Assembly: GCA_025459355.1 (NCBI GenBank)
Contig: JALOQS010000022.1
Coordinates: 1-34,240 of the forward strand
Source of the DNA: Pirellula sp.
GTDB taxonomy: Bacteria > Planctomycetota > Planctomycetia > Pirellulales > Pirellulaceae
Direction: 5' to 3'
Length of the DNA: 34,240 nucleotides
Position numbers and translations under genes: made by a program. The notes beneath the pieces are model-generated. The model saw only the letters and a list, made by a program, of their open reading frames with translations, ran no database searches and was not told the origin of the DNA. This document shows, piece by piece, positions 26,355 through 34,055 of this stretch (position 1 is its first letter; every line of letters begins with the position of its first letter).

Positions 26355-26917
26355 CGTACCGAACGGCTTCGATCGAGGCTCGCCTGAAGTCGTTCCGAAA
26401 AAAACGAGATGTCAGGAATCACCATCTCCGAATCCTTTGCCTGATCATCCCATCGCCTCAGTGCAATAGCTTGTTCGAAAAAAGGCTCTTGCCGAAACTC
26501 TTGCAATTCCGCTTCGGACATCGGCCCTCCTTGATCAAGATAACTTTTATACGACGTAGGTGATAATGTTTCGCAATAGTCTGGGGTCACAGTGCACAGA
26601 TATCTCTTTGCCGCGACATGCAGGCGAATGGGATCGGCCACCTCGCGTCCGAAATGTTCGCAGAGCCAGTGATAGGCTCGATTCTCGTGACCATCATCCA
26701 GGTTCTCTAGGTCGCTGGCCGGTAATTTATCCTCTCCCAAGATATGTCCAATATCATGCAATAACGCAGCGACGATCTGCGAATCGACAGCCCCCTGTCG
26801 TTCTGCCAAAACGGCCGATTGGATGGCATGCTCGGCCTGCGTAACTTTTTCGTCGCCATAGATTTCAGTTCCTCGCTGTCGGTACAAGGCGATGATGTTC
26901 TCAGGTGTTGGTTGCAT
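26351..26917 (-). CDS. phnZ: PhnZ-type HD-domain oxygenase, phosphonate degradation
   Basis: I choose ATG 26917 (188 residues, as in PhnZ) over the open extension to 27088. PhnZ is a mixed-valent di-iron oxygenase that cleaves the C-P bond of 2-amino-1-hydroxyethylphosphonate to glycine and phosphate. The expected residues are present: Tyr20 and Glu23 (YGDE), iron ligands His30, His54-Asp55 (ALLHDIGH), His77, His100 and Asp157, and substrate residues His58, Lys104 (HVAAKRYLC), Ser122 and Arg154. The relatives' LDQGGPMS and LRRWDDQAK blocks are also kept. No PhnY hydroxylase gene is visible. Related enzymes act on other hydroxyphosphonates, so the exact substrate is open. The symbol marks similarity, not proven function. 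Confidence 0.85.
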   Translation of the reverse strand: MQPTPENIIALYRQRGTEIYGDEKVTQAEHAIQSAVLAERQGAVDSQIVAALLHDIGHILGEDKLPASDLENLDDGHENRAYHWLCEHFGREVADPIRLHVAAKRYLCTVTPDYCETLSPTSYKSYLDQGGPMSEAELQEFRQEPFFEQAIALRRWDDQAKDSEMVIPDISFFSERLQASLDRSRSVR

Positions 26918-27323
26918 ACAGCGAGTTGAATTCAGAAAAGTGCGATGGTGGTCGATGTGCAGTGATGGTCGATCTTGGTCGATAAAACCTGTTGGTCGAT
27001 AAAACGTGATGGTTCTAAGCCAGAGCCTAGCCAAAGCAAAGTCATCCACGATATCGGTGGCCGACTCGGGCTTCGGACGGATAAGCATAACGAAAACACT
27101 TGAACAAATGCTATCTTTAGAAGGCGTTTTTCGTGTGGTTTCCGTTAAGAATCACCTCCTCGATTTCCTGCAATCGATCGAAATCGGGTCGTCTGATGTT
27201 CCTCTAAACTACCCATTCTGCCCGTACCGTCAGTCCCTCGTAAAGCGGCCTAGCAACCGATTGCCGATCTGTTGTATTACCAAAATCGGTGCGTTCGACG
27301 AATCTAGATCGAGGGATAAAACG
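26918..27323. other. Divergent region between the phnZ-like gene and flgI
   Basis: The 406 bases hold no convincing gene: the frames extending both flanking genes upstream into this stretch match neither family. Four copies of TGGTCGAT lie at 26949-27000, close to the phnZ-like start. The flgI start has a clear GAGGG site just inside the right edge. No sigma-factor box is obvious to me. Confidence 0.5.
26949..27000. repeat. Four direct repeats of TGGTCGAT, possible operator
   Basis: Copies start at 26949, 26966, 26976 and 26993, giving spacings of 17, 10 and 17 bases. They lie 32-83 bases upstream of the phnZ-like start codon. Two copies extend further as TGGTCGATAAAAC. Regular spacing near helical-turn multiples suggests a regulator site, but slippage is an alternative. 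Confidence 0.5.
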
Positions 27324-28448
27324 ATGTTGGTGAATTTGAAAAGCCCATACCAATGTTTGTGCCTGATTGTATTAGCTCTAGCCAACTGGACCAGCGAATC
27401 CGCACGCGGTGATTTACGGATCGGCGATATCTGTCGCTACCAAGGTCAAGAAGAGAACACAATCCACGGAATCGGTTTGGTCGTAGGTCTCAAAGGAACC
27501 GGCGACGGTGATTTTAAAGCCACAAGCCGATCGCTTGGCCAAGCTCTTTTAAAGTTAGGTGGCAATCCATCCATCGATATGCAAGGTAAGATTATCGAAA
27601 AAGAACTTACCAATGCCAAAAACGTGGCCATGGTGCTAGTTCAAGCGACTATTCCTTCGCATGGTGCCATTCAAGGGGACAAGGTTGATTGCAGTATTAG
27701 TGCTCTGTCTGCAAAGAGTTTGGAAGGGGGCAATCTAGTTCAAACCTTGCTGCTCGGTCCACGCGGAGACATCGTTTATGGAATCGCCAATGGTGCGATA
27801 ACCGTCGACAATCCCAAGCTGCCAACGACGGGGCGAATTGCAAACGGATGCAAAATGGAGCAATCGGTCAAAAACCCTTTTGTGGAAGACAATCGAGTCA
27901 CGCTGGTTTTGCCTCAACCCCACAGTAGTTTTGCTACAGCACAGATCGTCGCAGACCGCATCGATGAATACTTTTCCCCCGATGATGGTTCCCTCGGCGG
28001 AAACGCAGCAGACTATAAAAACAAAAAGCGTCGTACCATCGCGACCGCCATCGATCCGAAACATATCGTCGTCAACATTCCAGAAGAATATCGCGAAACG
28101 CCTGTTCAATTCGTTGCACAAATCGAGCGAATCCCACTCGTCAACGTGGCCAACAAAAAACGAGTCTACATCAACGAACGAAATGACGTCATCGTTATTG
28201 GTGAAGATGTCACGATAGCTCCCGTCGCGGTCTCGTACGGCAGTTTGACGATTGCCCCGCAAAATGCGCGAGGCGGCCCCGTTGGCAGCTTTGTTGAAGT
28301 CAATCCAAAAGATGATCCCGCCAAACCAAAGCTTAAGAATTTGGTTGATGCACTGAATGTCCTAAGCGTTCCTACGAAAGACATCGTTGCAATCATCAAA
28401 GGGATACACAAGCAGGGGAACATGTACGGCGAATTGATTATTGAGTAA
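27324..28448 (+). CDS. flgI: Flagellar P-ring protein
   Basis: FlgI forms the P-ring around the flagellar rod in the peptidoglycan layer. The start at ATG 27324 is preferred: it follows a GAGGG ribosome site and opens a signal peptide (LCLIVLALANWTSESARG). An upstream open frame to 27006 has no family similarity. The 374 mature-plus-signal residues include RIGDICRYQGQEENTIHGIG, LVVGLKGTGDGDFKATSRSL, VDCSISALSAKSLEGGNLVQ and the C-terminal LVDALNVLSVPTKDIVAIIK. Length matches the family. flgJ follows after three bases. No flgH or flgA is visible next to it. Confidence 0.95.
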   Translation: MLVNLKSPYQCLCLIVLALANWTSESARGDLRIGDICRYQGQEENTIHGIGLVVGLKGTGDGDFKATSRSLGQALLKLGGNPSIDMQGKIIEKELTNAKNVAMVLVQATIPSHGAIQGDKVDCSISALSAKSLEGGNLVQTLLLGPRGDIVYGIANGAITVDNPKLPTTGRIANGCKMEQSVKNPFVEDNRVTLVLPQPHSSFATAQIVADRIDEYFSPDDGSLGGNAADYKNKKRRTIATAIDPKHIVVNIPEEYRETPVQFVAQIERIPLVNVANKKRVYINERNDVIVIGEDVTIAPVAVSYGSLTIAPQNARGGPVGSFVEVNPKDDPAKPKLKNLVDALNVLSVPTKDIVAIIKGIHKQGNMYGELIIE

Positions 28449-28451
28449 CCC

Positions 28452-28910
28452 ATGAATCTATCTTTCCCAATCAAATCCATTTCTAGCGCCGGATCGCAAC
28501 TCGCGGAGAAGACGCTTGACTCCGAAGCTAACGATCCGAGCAAGCTTGGATTCTCAAGTTTGCTGACCGATGTCGTGACCCGGAACAATGACGCTCGTGT
28601 CGATCCGAAATCGTCCGAGCCATCTCGTTCAGGTGAATCCGACTCCAATGTTGCTCCGAAAGAAAAAGATGTCGAGCAGGAACAATTGCGCAAGGCTTTC
28701 CATAACTTCGTTGGCCAAACTTTCTTCTCGCAAATGCTCTCCTCTCTCCGAAGCACGCAGGAGGGAGCCGCTTATTTCAACGGCGGTCAGGCTGAAAAAA
28801 TCTTTCAAGGGCAACTTGATCAAGTCCTCTCTGAAGAGCTCACCAAGTCGAGCGCCGACCAAATAGCCGACCCGATGTTCGAACTGTTTCAGCTTCAACG
28901 GTCTCGATAG
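28452..28910 (+). CDS. flgJ: Flagellar rod-binding protein, FlgJ N-terminal domain only
   Basis: This 152-residue protein matches the rod-scaffold half of FlgJ: LRKAFHNFVGQTFFSQMLSS, LRSTQEGAAYFNGGQAEKIF and a final MFELFQLQRS. The peptidoglycan hydrolase half found in enterobacterial FlgJ is absent, as in many other phyla, so a separate muramidase must open the wall. The N-terminal 70 residues are polar and low complexity. It lies three bases after flgI and eight bases before cdd, so all three are probably on one transcript. The family call is by pattern and context. Confidence 0.85.
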   Translation: MNLSFPIKSISSAGSQLAEKTLDSEANDPSKLGFSSLLTDVVTRNNDARVDPKSSEPSRSGESDSNVAPKEKDVEQEQLRKAFHNFVGQTFFSQMLSSLRSTQEGAAYFNGGQAEKIFQGQLDQVLSEELTKSSADQIADPMFELFQLQRSR

Positions 28911-28918
28911 AACTTAAC

Positions 28919-29320
28919 ATGTCTACACCTCTGCACCTTGATGAACTTTTTCAGATTGCGAGAGATGCTGCATCGCGGGCTTACAACCCCTATAGCCAGT
29001 TTGCCGTTGGATGCGCAATACAAACATCGAAAGGCAAAGTTTACGCGGGTTGCAACATCGAGAATGCGTCGTTCGGAGTCACTCTATGCGCGGAACGAGT
29101 CGCCGGATCGAAAGCCATTTTTGAGCGAGATCGAGATTGGGAAACCATCGTGGTCGTGTCGCCTCAAGCGGTAAGTTGTTGTGGCATTTGCCGACAATTT
29201 ATCCATGAATTTGCGCCGAATGCCGAGGTTTGGGTCGGTTTTCTTGATCCCCAAAAACCAACGCATGGACCGACAAAAATCCGTGATTTGCTGCCCAGCG
29301 GTATGACTTTGGATCACTAG
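28919..29320 (+). CDS. cdd: Cytidine deaminase
   Basis: This 133-residue enzyme deaminates cytidine and deoxycytidine to uridine and deoxyuridine in pyrimidine salvage. Substrate-binding residues are in YNPYSQFAVGCAI and GCNIENASFG. The zinc site is Cys57 and catalytic Glu59 (TLCAERVAG) with Cys88 and Cys91 (SCCGICRQFIHEF). The usual Pro before the second zinc Cys is replaced by Cys, and the usual Ala by Ile, but the ligands are intact. Length matches the tetrameric class. It follows flgJ by eight bases, an apparently chance operon partnership. Confidence 0.95.
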   Translation: MSTPLHLDELFQIARDAASRAYNPYSQFAVGCAIQTSKGKVYAGCNIENASFGVTLCAERVAGSKAIFERDRDWETIVVVSPQAVSCCGICRQFIHEFAPNAEVWVGFLDPQKPTHGPTKIRDLLPSGMTLDH

Positions 29321-29489
29321 TTTCCGGGGCTCACTGGTTTTCGGGGTACGCAGGTAATCGTCGAGACTTCTTCATCAATCGATAACCCTCTGCTACACTA
29401 TACAATCGCGAATTCACGATTGGTGGCGAGCCACATATTCGGATCGCATATTCATTCCAACGAGAGCCGCGGCAGAAGAAAGTATTCCC

Positions 29490-29795
29490 ATGAAGATCAA
29501 ATGTACCCCCGCACGGCTCGGAACGAGTCCATTCGGCTTTACAGATCGTTTTATGGTTATGCGACTCGCATTGCTCATTGCCGCGTTGGTGTCCCTGCCA
29601 GCGAACACCGCTTGCGCTCACCCTGGGCACGACCACCATGCACCGCAATCAGGAATCATGCATTGGTTGCTTGCTCCAACACATGCTTTGCCGATACTAG
29701 GTTGCCTGGGACTTTTCGTTGGTTTCGCAATTTGGAAGCTTCGTACGACGAAACGTAGATCGTGCGCTGTGGACATTGATCCTGGCCAAAACTAA
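29490..29795 (+). CDS. Small His-rich membrane protein
   Basis: This 101-residue protein has a signal-like segment (MRLALLIAALVSLPANTACA), then HPGHDHHAPQSGIMHWLLAP, then one membrane helix (LPILGCLGLFVGFAIW) and a basic end (KLRTTKRRS). The start may be at 29553, immediately before the signal. The His cluster just after cleavage resembles the N-terminus of HupE/UreJ-type metal-transport proteins, so metal binding is possible but not shown. Composition and motif order make it more convincing than the overlapping minus-strand frame. The function is unknown. Confidence 0.6.
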   Translation: MKIKCTPARLGTSPFGFTDRFMVMRLALLIAALVSLPANTACAHPGHDHHAPQSGIMHWLLAPTHALPILGCLGLFVGFAIWKLRTTKRRSCAVDIDPGQN

Positions 29796-29856
29796 CACTC
29801 GGGCAAAACCAATACACGGCCATCCCACCTCTGCTACCCTCCCATTTAATTTCTAC

Positions 29857-31167
29857 ATGATGAAGACTTTATTACGACAGTTAACCGCGATTTGCACTCT
29901 TGTCGCTGTACCTTGCAGTGGTGCATTGGCAGAAGATTGGCGACAATGGCGAGGCCCCGCCAACGATGGCCACTCTACCGAGCGCGGAATCGTTTCGAAC
30001 TGGTCATTGGACTCCAACGTCAAATGGAAGACTCCGTTACCGGGCCGTGGTGGCTCGACACCGATTGTTGTCGACGGACGTATTTTCTTAACGAGTGGTG
30101 ATGCGGGTGATTTGGTTGCCATGGGGCTCTCCGCTGAAAATGGAGAAGTGCTTTGGAAGACCAAACTTGCAACGGGTGATCAACCAGCTCGGGGTGATGA
30201 AGGAAATTCCGCCTCCGCGTCCCCCGTTTCCGATGGCAAGCATGTGTGGGTCTTCTTCTCGAATGGCACACTCGCGTGTTTGACGGTCGAAGGCAAAGAA
30301 GTCTGGAAGTTCGATGTTGGCGAGCGATTTGGCGCACTGGACATTCAGTTTGGACTAACATCGACGCCCGTTTTAGATGGCGATTATCTTTATCTACAAT
30401 TGATTCACGGCCGCATGCAACGAGGCGACGATACACGAACCGGCCAAGTGATCAAACTGGAAAAGGGGACCGGTGCAACGGTTTGGGTGCACGATCGAGT
30501 GACCAATGCCGATTTCGAGTGCAAACATTCTTACGCCTCCCCCTTTATTCATCGCGAGGGCGAGAGCGCGATGCTGGTGGTGCACGGTGCCGACTGTATC
30601 ACGGCTCATGATTTGGTAACCGGTAAAGAGCTGTGGCGGTTTGCAGAGCTAAACGGCCCAACTCGTTGGAATCCAAAACAAAACGACCCAACCTTTCGAT
30701 TCGTAGCATCTCCACTCATCACGCGCGGCCGAGTGATTGTACCAACCGCCAAAGAAGGCCCGCTGGTCTCACTTAATCTAGAGCAGCTCAAAGGGGACAG
30801 TTCGGCAAAGGCACAAGCGGTCGCATGGGTGTCGCCGAAAACGCCTGATGTTTCCATTCCTGTTGCGGTCGATAACTATATCTATCTGCTTCAGAAAGAC
30901 GGCCGATTGCAATGTGTTGAGTGGGATACAGGCAAAGAGGTTTATTTGCAAAGAGTCCACTCTTCGCAGCATCGCACCAGCCCGATTTATGCAGATGGAC
31001 ATTTGTATATGGCGTCCAGCGATGGCACAGTCAGCGTCGTTAAGACCGGGCCCGAATTCGAATTGGTTTCCTCCAACAACGTTGGTGCCCCGGTTACCGC
31101 GTCACCAGTCATTAGCCATGGGACACTTTACATCCGGTCCTTTGAAGCCATCTTTGCCATTCGCTAA
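29857..31167 (+). CDS. Secreted PQQ-type beta-propeller protein (BamB-like)
   Basis: The start at ATG 29857 leads directly into a signal peptide (LLRQLTAICTLVAVPCSGALA). The 436 residues contain repeated propeller blades: WRQWRGPANDGHS, GSTPIVVDGRIFLTSGDAGD, SAENGEVLWKTKL, VEGKEVWKFDVG, TPVLDGDYLYLQ, LVTGKELWRF, TSPIYADGHLYMASSDGTVS. The family is common and diverse in planctomycetes. No PQQ-binding catalytic residues can be assigned, so a scaffold or ligand-binding role is likely. Its last 15 bases are tandemly duplicated past the stop codon. Confidence 0.9.
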   Translation: MMKTLLRQLTAICTLVAVPCSGALAEDWRQWRGPANDGHSTERGIVSNWSLDSNVKWKTPLPGRGGSTPIVVDGRIFLTSGDAGDLVAMGLSAENGEVLWKTKLATGDQPARGDEGNSASASPVSDGKHVWVFFSNGTLACLTVEGKEVWKFDVGERFGALDIQFGLTSTPVLDGDYLYLQLIHGRMQRGDDTRTGQVIKLEKGTGATVWVHDRVTNADFECKHSYASPFIHREGESAMLVVHGADCITAHDLVTGKELWRFAELNGPTRWNPKQNDPTFRFVASPLITRGRVIVPTAKEGPLVSLNLEQLKGDSSAKAQAVAWVSPKTPDVSIPVAVDNYIYLLQKDGRLQCVEWDTGKEVYLQRVHSSQHRTSPIYADGHLYMASSDGTVSVVKTGPEFELVSSNNVGAPVTASPVISHGTLYIRSFEAIFAIR

Positions 31168-31182
31168 TTTGCCATTGGCTAA
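31153..31182. repeat. 15-bp tandem duplication spanning a stop codon
   Basis: TTTGCCATTCGCTAA (31153-31167, ending in the stop of the propeller gene) is followed directly by TTTGCCATTGGCTAA (31168-31182). There is one mismatch and both copies are in frame, so a second stop backs up the first. It is probably a slippage product. Confidence 0.8.
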
Positions 31183-31240
31183 TTGATGTACGACTATTCT
31201 TCGCAGCACGGATCGCGATCAAAGCTAACGGTTACAAAAC

Positions 31241-32011
31241 ATGGAAATTAACCTCGTCAACAAAATTGCGATTCTGACCGGAGCGGCGTCCGGAGTGGGG
31301 CTTGCAACGACTCTATGTTTGCTTGAGTCCGGTATCACCGGCATTGTGGCGGTCGATTTAGCTGCCAAGGCACCCGTCGAGTTCTCGCCGTTTATGGAAG
31401 GACCGAAACCTCGATTGGTCTATGTTCAAGGAGACGTCGCTTCGGATGAAACCGTCAGCCGATTTGTTTCCGCTGCTTTGGAGCATTATGGCCAAGTCGA
31501 TATTCTGATTAACAATGCGGGTGTGAATATTGTCAAACCGATCCATACTCACTCCGATCAAGACTGGGATTGGATCATGAACACGAACGTCAAAGCGATC
31601 TTTTTGGCCGCTCGACAGATTGTGCCGGTGATGCTCAAACAGCAAAGTGGATTGATTCTAAACATAGGTTCCATCTCTGGTTTGGTTGGTCTTAAGAACC
31701 AAGGTGCCTATGCCGCATCCAAAGGCGCCGTCCATCAAATGACTCGGCAAATGGCAATTGAATATGCCGCCAGTGGAATTAGGGTCAACACATTAGCCTT
31801 AGGCACGGTCGATACACCTGTCGTCTACTCGTCAGCCAAGCAAACGAAAGATCCTGAAGCATTTATTCAGGGCTTGCGATCTCAGCATCCTCTCGGTCGA
31901 ATCGCGACTGCTGACGAAGTTGGCAAGTTTATCGTCTTTCTTTCGAGCGACCATGCCACATTCTTTACGGGTGCTACCTTATCGCTCGACGGTGGCTTTA
32001 CCGCTCAATAG
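31241..32011 (+). CDS. SDR family oxidoreductase
   Basis: This 256-residue classical short-chain dehydrogenase has all the landmarks: TGAASGVGLAT for cofactor binding, acidic Asp at the end of strand 2 (IVAVDLAAK, favouring NAD over NADP), NNAGVN, catalytic Ser in LNIGSISGLVG and Tyr-Lys in YAASKGAV. The C-terminus GATLSLDGGFTAQ is typical. The substrate cannot be read from sequence; sugar or acid alcohols are common for this group. A second SDR follows after 27 bases, so the pair is an operon. Its start lies 73 bases after the propeller gene. Confidence 0.93.
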   Translation: MEINLVNKIAILTGAASGVGLATTLCLLESGITGIVAVDLAAKAPVEFSPFMEGPKPRLVYVQGDVASDETVSRFVSAALEHYGQVDILINNAGVNIVKPIHTHSDQDWDWIMNTNVKAIFLAARQIVPVMLKQQSGLILNIGSISGLVGLKNQGAYAASKGAVHQMTRQMAIEYAASGIRVNTLALGTVDTPVVYSSAKQTKDPEAFIQGLRSQHPLGRIATADEVGKFIVFLSSDHATFFTGATLSLDGGFTAQ

Positions 32012-32038
32012 CATACTCCTTAAATCGATTTAACAACC

Positions 32039-32845
32039 GTGGATCTCAAGCTAAAGAATCATCGAGTGCTCATTACTGGTGCAGCCAGCGGTATTGGTCT
32101 GGCTACAGCCCGATTGTTTGCCGAAGAGGGAGCCAGCCTCGTTTTGTGGGACGTTTCTGACAAAGTGAGAGAGGTCGCAGCCGAATTCAAAAGCACCGGC
32201 GTAGCCGCCGAGGCCTATATATTGGATTTGGTGGATTTGGGACAAATCACACTGGCAACTCAGGCCGCCACGAACCATGACCAGCCGTTGCATCACGTCG
32301 TGCACTGCGCTGCCATTGGGTCGGGCAAGTTCGGATTCCCGTTTACGAATCTCGAACCAGTCGATTGGAAGAAGACGCTCGAAATCAACATTATGGGCAT
32401 GGTGAACGTCGCTCATTGTTTGGCACCAGTACTAACTGCAAAACGTTATGGCAGTTTTGTGTTTCTTGCTTCCGTCGCAGGTCAAATTGGGTCTCAGACC
32501 GATCCGCCGTATAGTGCGAGCAAGGCTGCGAACATCAACTTTGCGCAGTGCATGGCCAAGGATCTGGCCAAGCATAACGTTCGCGTGAACACGGTTTGCC
32601 CAGGCATGGTTCAGACCCCACTCAATCGTTCGGTTTGGCAGGCCTGGTATGAACAAACACCTGAACCGGAGCGGCTTAGTTACGAAGATTGGACACACAA
32701 AAAAATCCAATCCATCGTACCACTGGGGCGATGGCAAACCAGCGACGACCTCGCGACCATGATTGTGTTCTTAAGCTCGGATCGGGCGAAAGAGGTAACA
32801 GGTCAAACCATCAATGTCGACGGTGGTTTCGTAATGCATTGGTAG
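32039..32845 (+). CDS. SDR family oxidoreductase
   Basis: This 268-residue protein starts with GTG. The glycine motif TGAASGIGLATA, Asp in LVLWDVSDK (NAD preference), catalytic Ser in FLASVAGQIGS and YSASK are complete. The usual NNAG is HCAAIGSG here. The C-terminal domain has an insertion rich in Trp/Tyr (VWQAWYEQTPEPERLSYEDW) that likely shapes the substrate pocket. GQTINVDGGFVMHW ends the fold. It is paralogous to the gene just upstream and probably co-expressed, suggesting two sequential or alternative dehydrogenations. The substrate is unknown. Confidence 0.93.
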   Translation: MDLKLKNHRVLITGAASGIGLATARLFAEEGASLVLWDVSDKVREVAAEFKSTGVAAEAYILDLVDLGQITLATQAATNHDQPLHHVVHCAAIGSGKFGFPFTNLEPVDWKKTLEINIMGMVNVAHCLAPVLTAKRYGSFVFLASVAGQIGSQTDPPYSASKAANINFAQCMAKDLAKHNVRVNTVCPGMVQTPLNRSVWQAWYEQTPEPERLSYEDWTHKKIQSIVPLGRWQTSDDLATMIVFLSSDRAKEVTGQTINVDGGFVMHW

Positions 32846-33090
32846 TTAACTGTTACGCGTCGGAATTGTTGCGGGCCGGATGTTTCGGACCTTGCTTTGG
32901 TCGTAACACCTAACGGCTCGGTTAAGCATCGATCGGAAGAATAGGAAACCCAAGACACCGTTGGAAATCCGGCATTTGAAAAGATTGGCTTTCTTTCAAA
33001 CGTCCAACTTCACCCTTCAAACTTCTTTGTCCGCCTTGGGCGGCAGCATTACTGACTGAGTCGGTCTCTTATTCTGTGAACGTTCATTGG

Positions 33091-33672
33091 CTATTTTGCT
33101 AACTTGAACCTTAATTCCGGGGTTAGTTCGCTTGCTTTTTTTACTGGGAGATTTTCCATTAGTGTTTCAAATTCGCGAATTTTGTTTTCGTGGATGCTAA
33201 CGCTAAACAATCGACTTGCATCGGGACGTGTCGACGGCGTACGTCGCTGCAATGCTGAAAGAGAGTTTAGATCGATACCAAGCTCTGCAAGTCTTGTCTT
33301 ATCGACTTCCTGAAACTGGTAGATCCCTGTATTTGGTCGCCGTGTCGAGCAGAGCATCTGAAAACTGGGAGGATAGGCATTCTTGATTGTTTGAATAGCG
33401 ACCATTATAGAGAGCGAATTCATGCATATAAAATATCTGTTGCGTACACCGCTGCTCTCTTCGAAGGGCTTTGCGGGCCGCGTTGGGTACAACTCAACAT
33501 CAGTGCGTTGCAGCAATGCATAAAGATTACCAGAGTCTCCGGACCGTAAAAGTTCGACATCCTGGCCAGAGGTTGTTAGCTCTAACCCATGTGTGGTAAG
33601 TACGAGAAGCATCAACCTTGATATTGACCCAATTAATGACAGGTGTTTTGATCTAGCTCTCAATAGATTCAT
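33091..33672 (-). CDS. Exported protein of unknown function
   Basis: I place the start at the ATG ending at 33672, where TAATG links it to the stop of the upstream gene; the frame stays open to 33696. It begins MNLLRARSKHLSLIGSISRL and continues MLLVLTTHGLELTTSGQ, a signal-like segment. The remaining 160 residues are soluble and mixed, with PPSFQMLCSTRRPNTGIYQF and a C-terminal charged helix. No family is recognised. Coupling to the gene at 33672-34055 suggests a two-gene unit. Confidence 0.6.
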   Translation of the reverse strand: MNLLRARSKHLSLIGSISRLMLLVLTTHGLELTTSGQDVELLRSGDSGNLYALLQRTDVELYPTRPAKPFEESSGVRNRYFICMNSLSIMVAIQTIKNAYPPSFQMLCSTRRPNTGIYQFQEVDKTRLAELGIDLNSLSALQRRTPSTRPDASRLFSVSIHENKIREFETLMENLPVKKASELTPELRFKLAK

Positions 33673-34055
33673 TACTTGGTTTTCCCGATTGGCCATGTAT
33701 TCTTGTGACTTGCATGACAGAATATGTACGGATCATAAAATCTAGTAAAATCGATTCCAGCTTCTCTATAGACGCGACAGTCCAAACTTAGGCAATTTGA
33801 CTCGTCCGGGTTCGCCGGATTCGGGACAATGACCCAAGTGCACCCTTTAAGAGCTTTGACCGCAGCGTCAACTTTCATAATTGTTTCAGGGCGATGGTAG
33901 CCTAATGCGACTTCGGTGACGGTCGTGGTTTCTAATGTGGGCAGTGAAGACGTTGCGAAAGAGGTGGTGAGCGATTCGATAGAATCATACGCGGCATCGA
34001 AGAGAGGCGATGCGAGAGATGGGCTTGCGGGTATCGTGATGGGGGGAGTGTTCAT
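33672..34055 (-). CDS. Protein of unknown function, coupled to downstream exported protein
   Basis: This 127-residue protein has no signal peptide. The N-terminal half is rich in Ser, Thr and Pro (LTTSFATSSLPTLETTTVTE). The C-terminal half has a compact feel, with IMKVDAAVKALKGCTWVIVP and Cys residues (NCLSLDC, IFCHASHKN) that could bind metal or form disulfides. No family is recognised. Its stop overlaps the next start by one base. The region upstream to the window end (34056-34240) shows no gene and probably holds the promoter. Confidence 0.55.
   Translation of the reverse strand: MNTPPITIPASPSLASPLFDAAYDSIESLTTSFATSSLPTLETTTVTEVALGYHRPETIMKVDAAVKALKGCTWVIVPNPANPDESNCLSLDCRVYREAGIDFTRFYDPYIFCHASHKNTWPIGKTK

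Noticed and set aside
27006-27323. N-terminal extension of flgI
   Set aside because: The signal peptide and ribosome site at 27324 define the start; upstream residues match nothing in FlgI.
29331-29648. 105-residue minus-strand frame
   Set aside because: Antisense to the more convincing His-rich membrane protein gene, with no domain or signal.
33026-33040. CCGCC/GGCGG hairpin as a terminator between convergent genes
   Set aside because: Only a 5-bp stem with a 3-base loop and no T-run on either strand.
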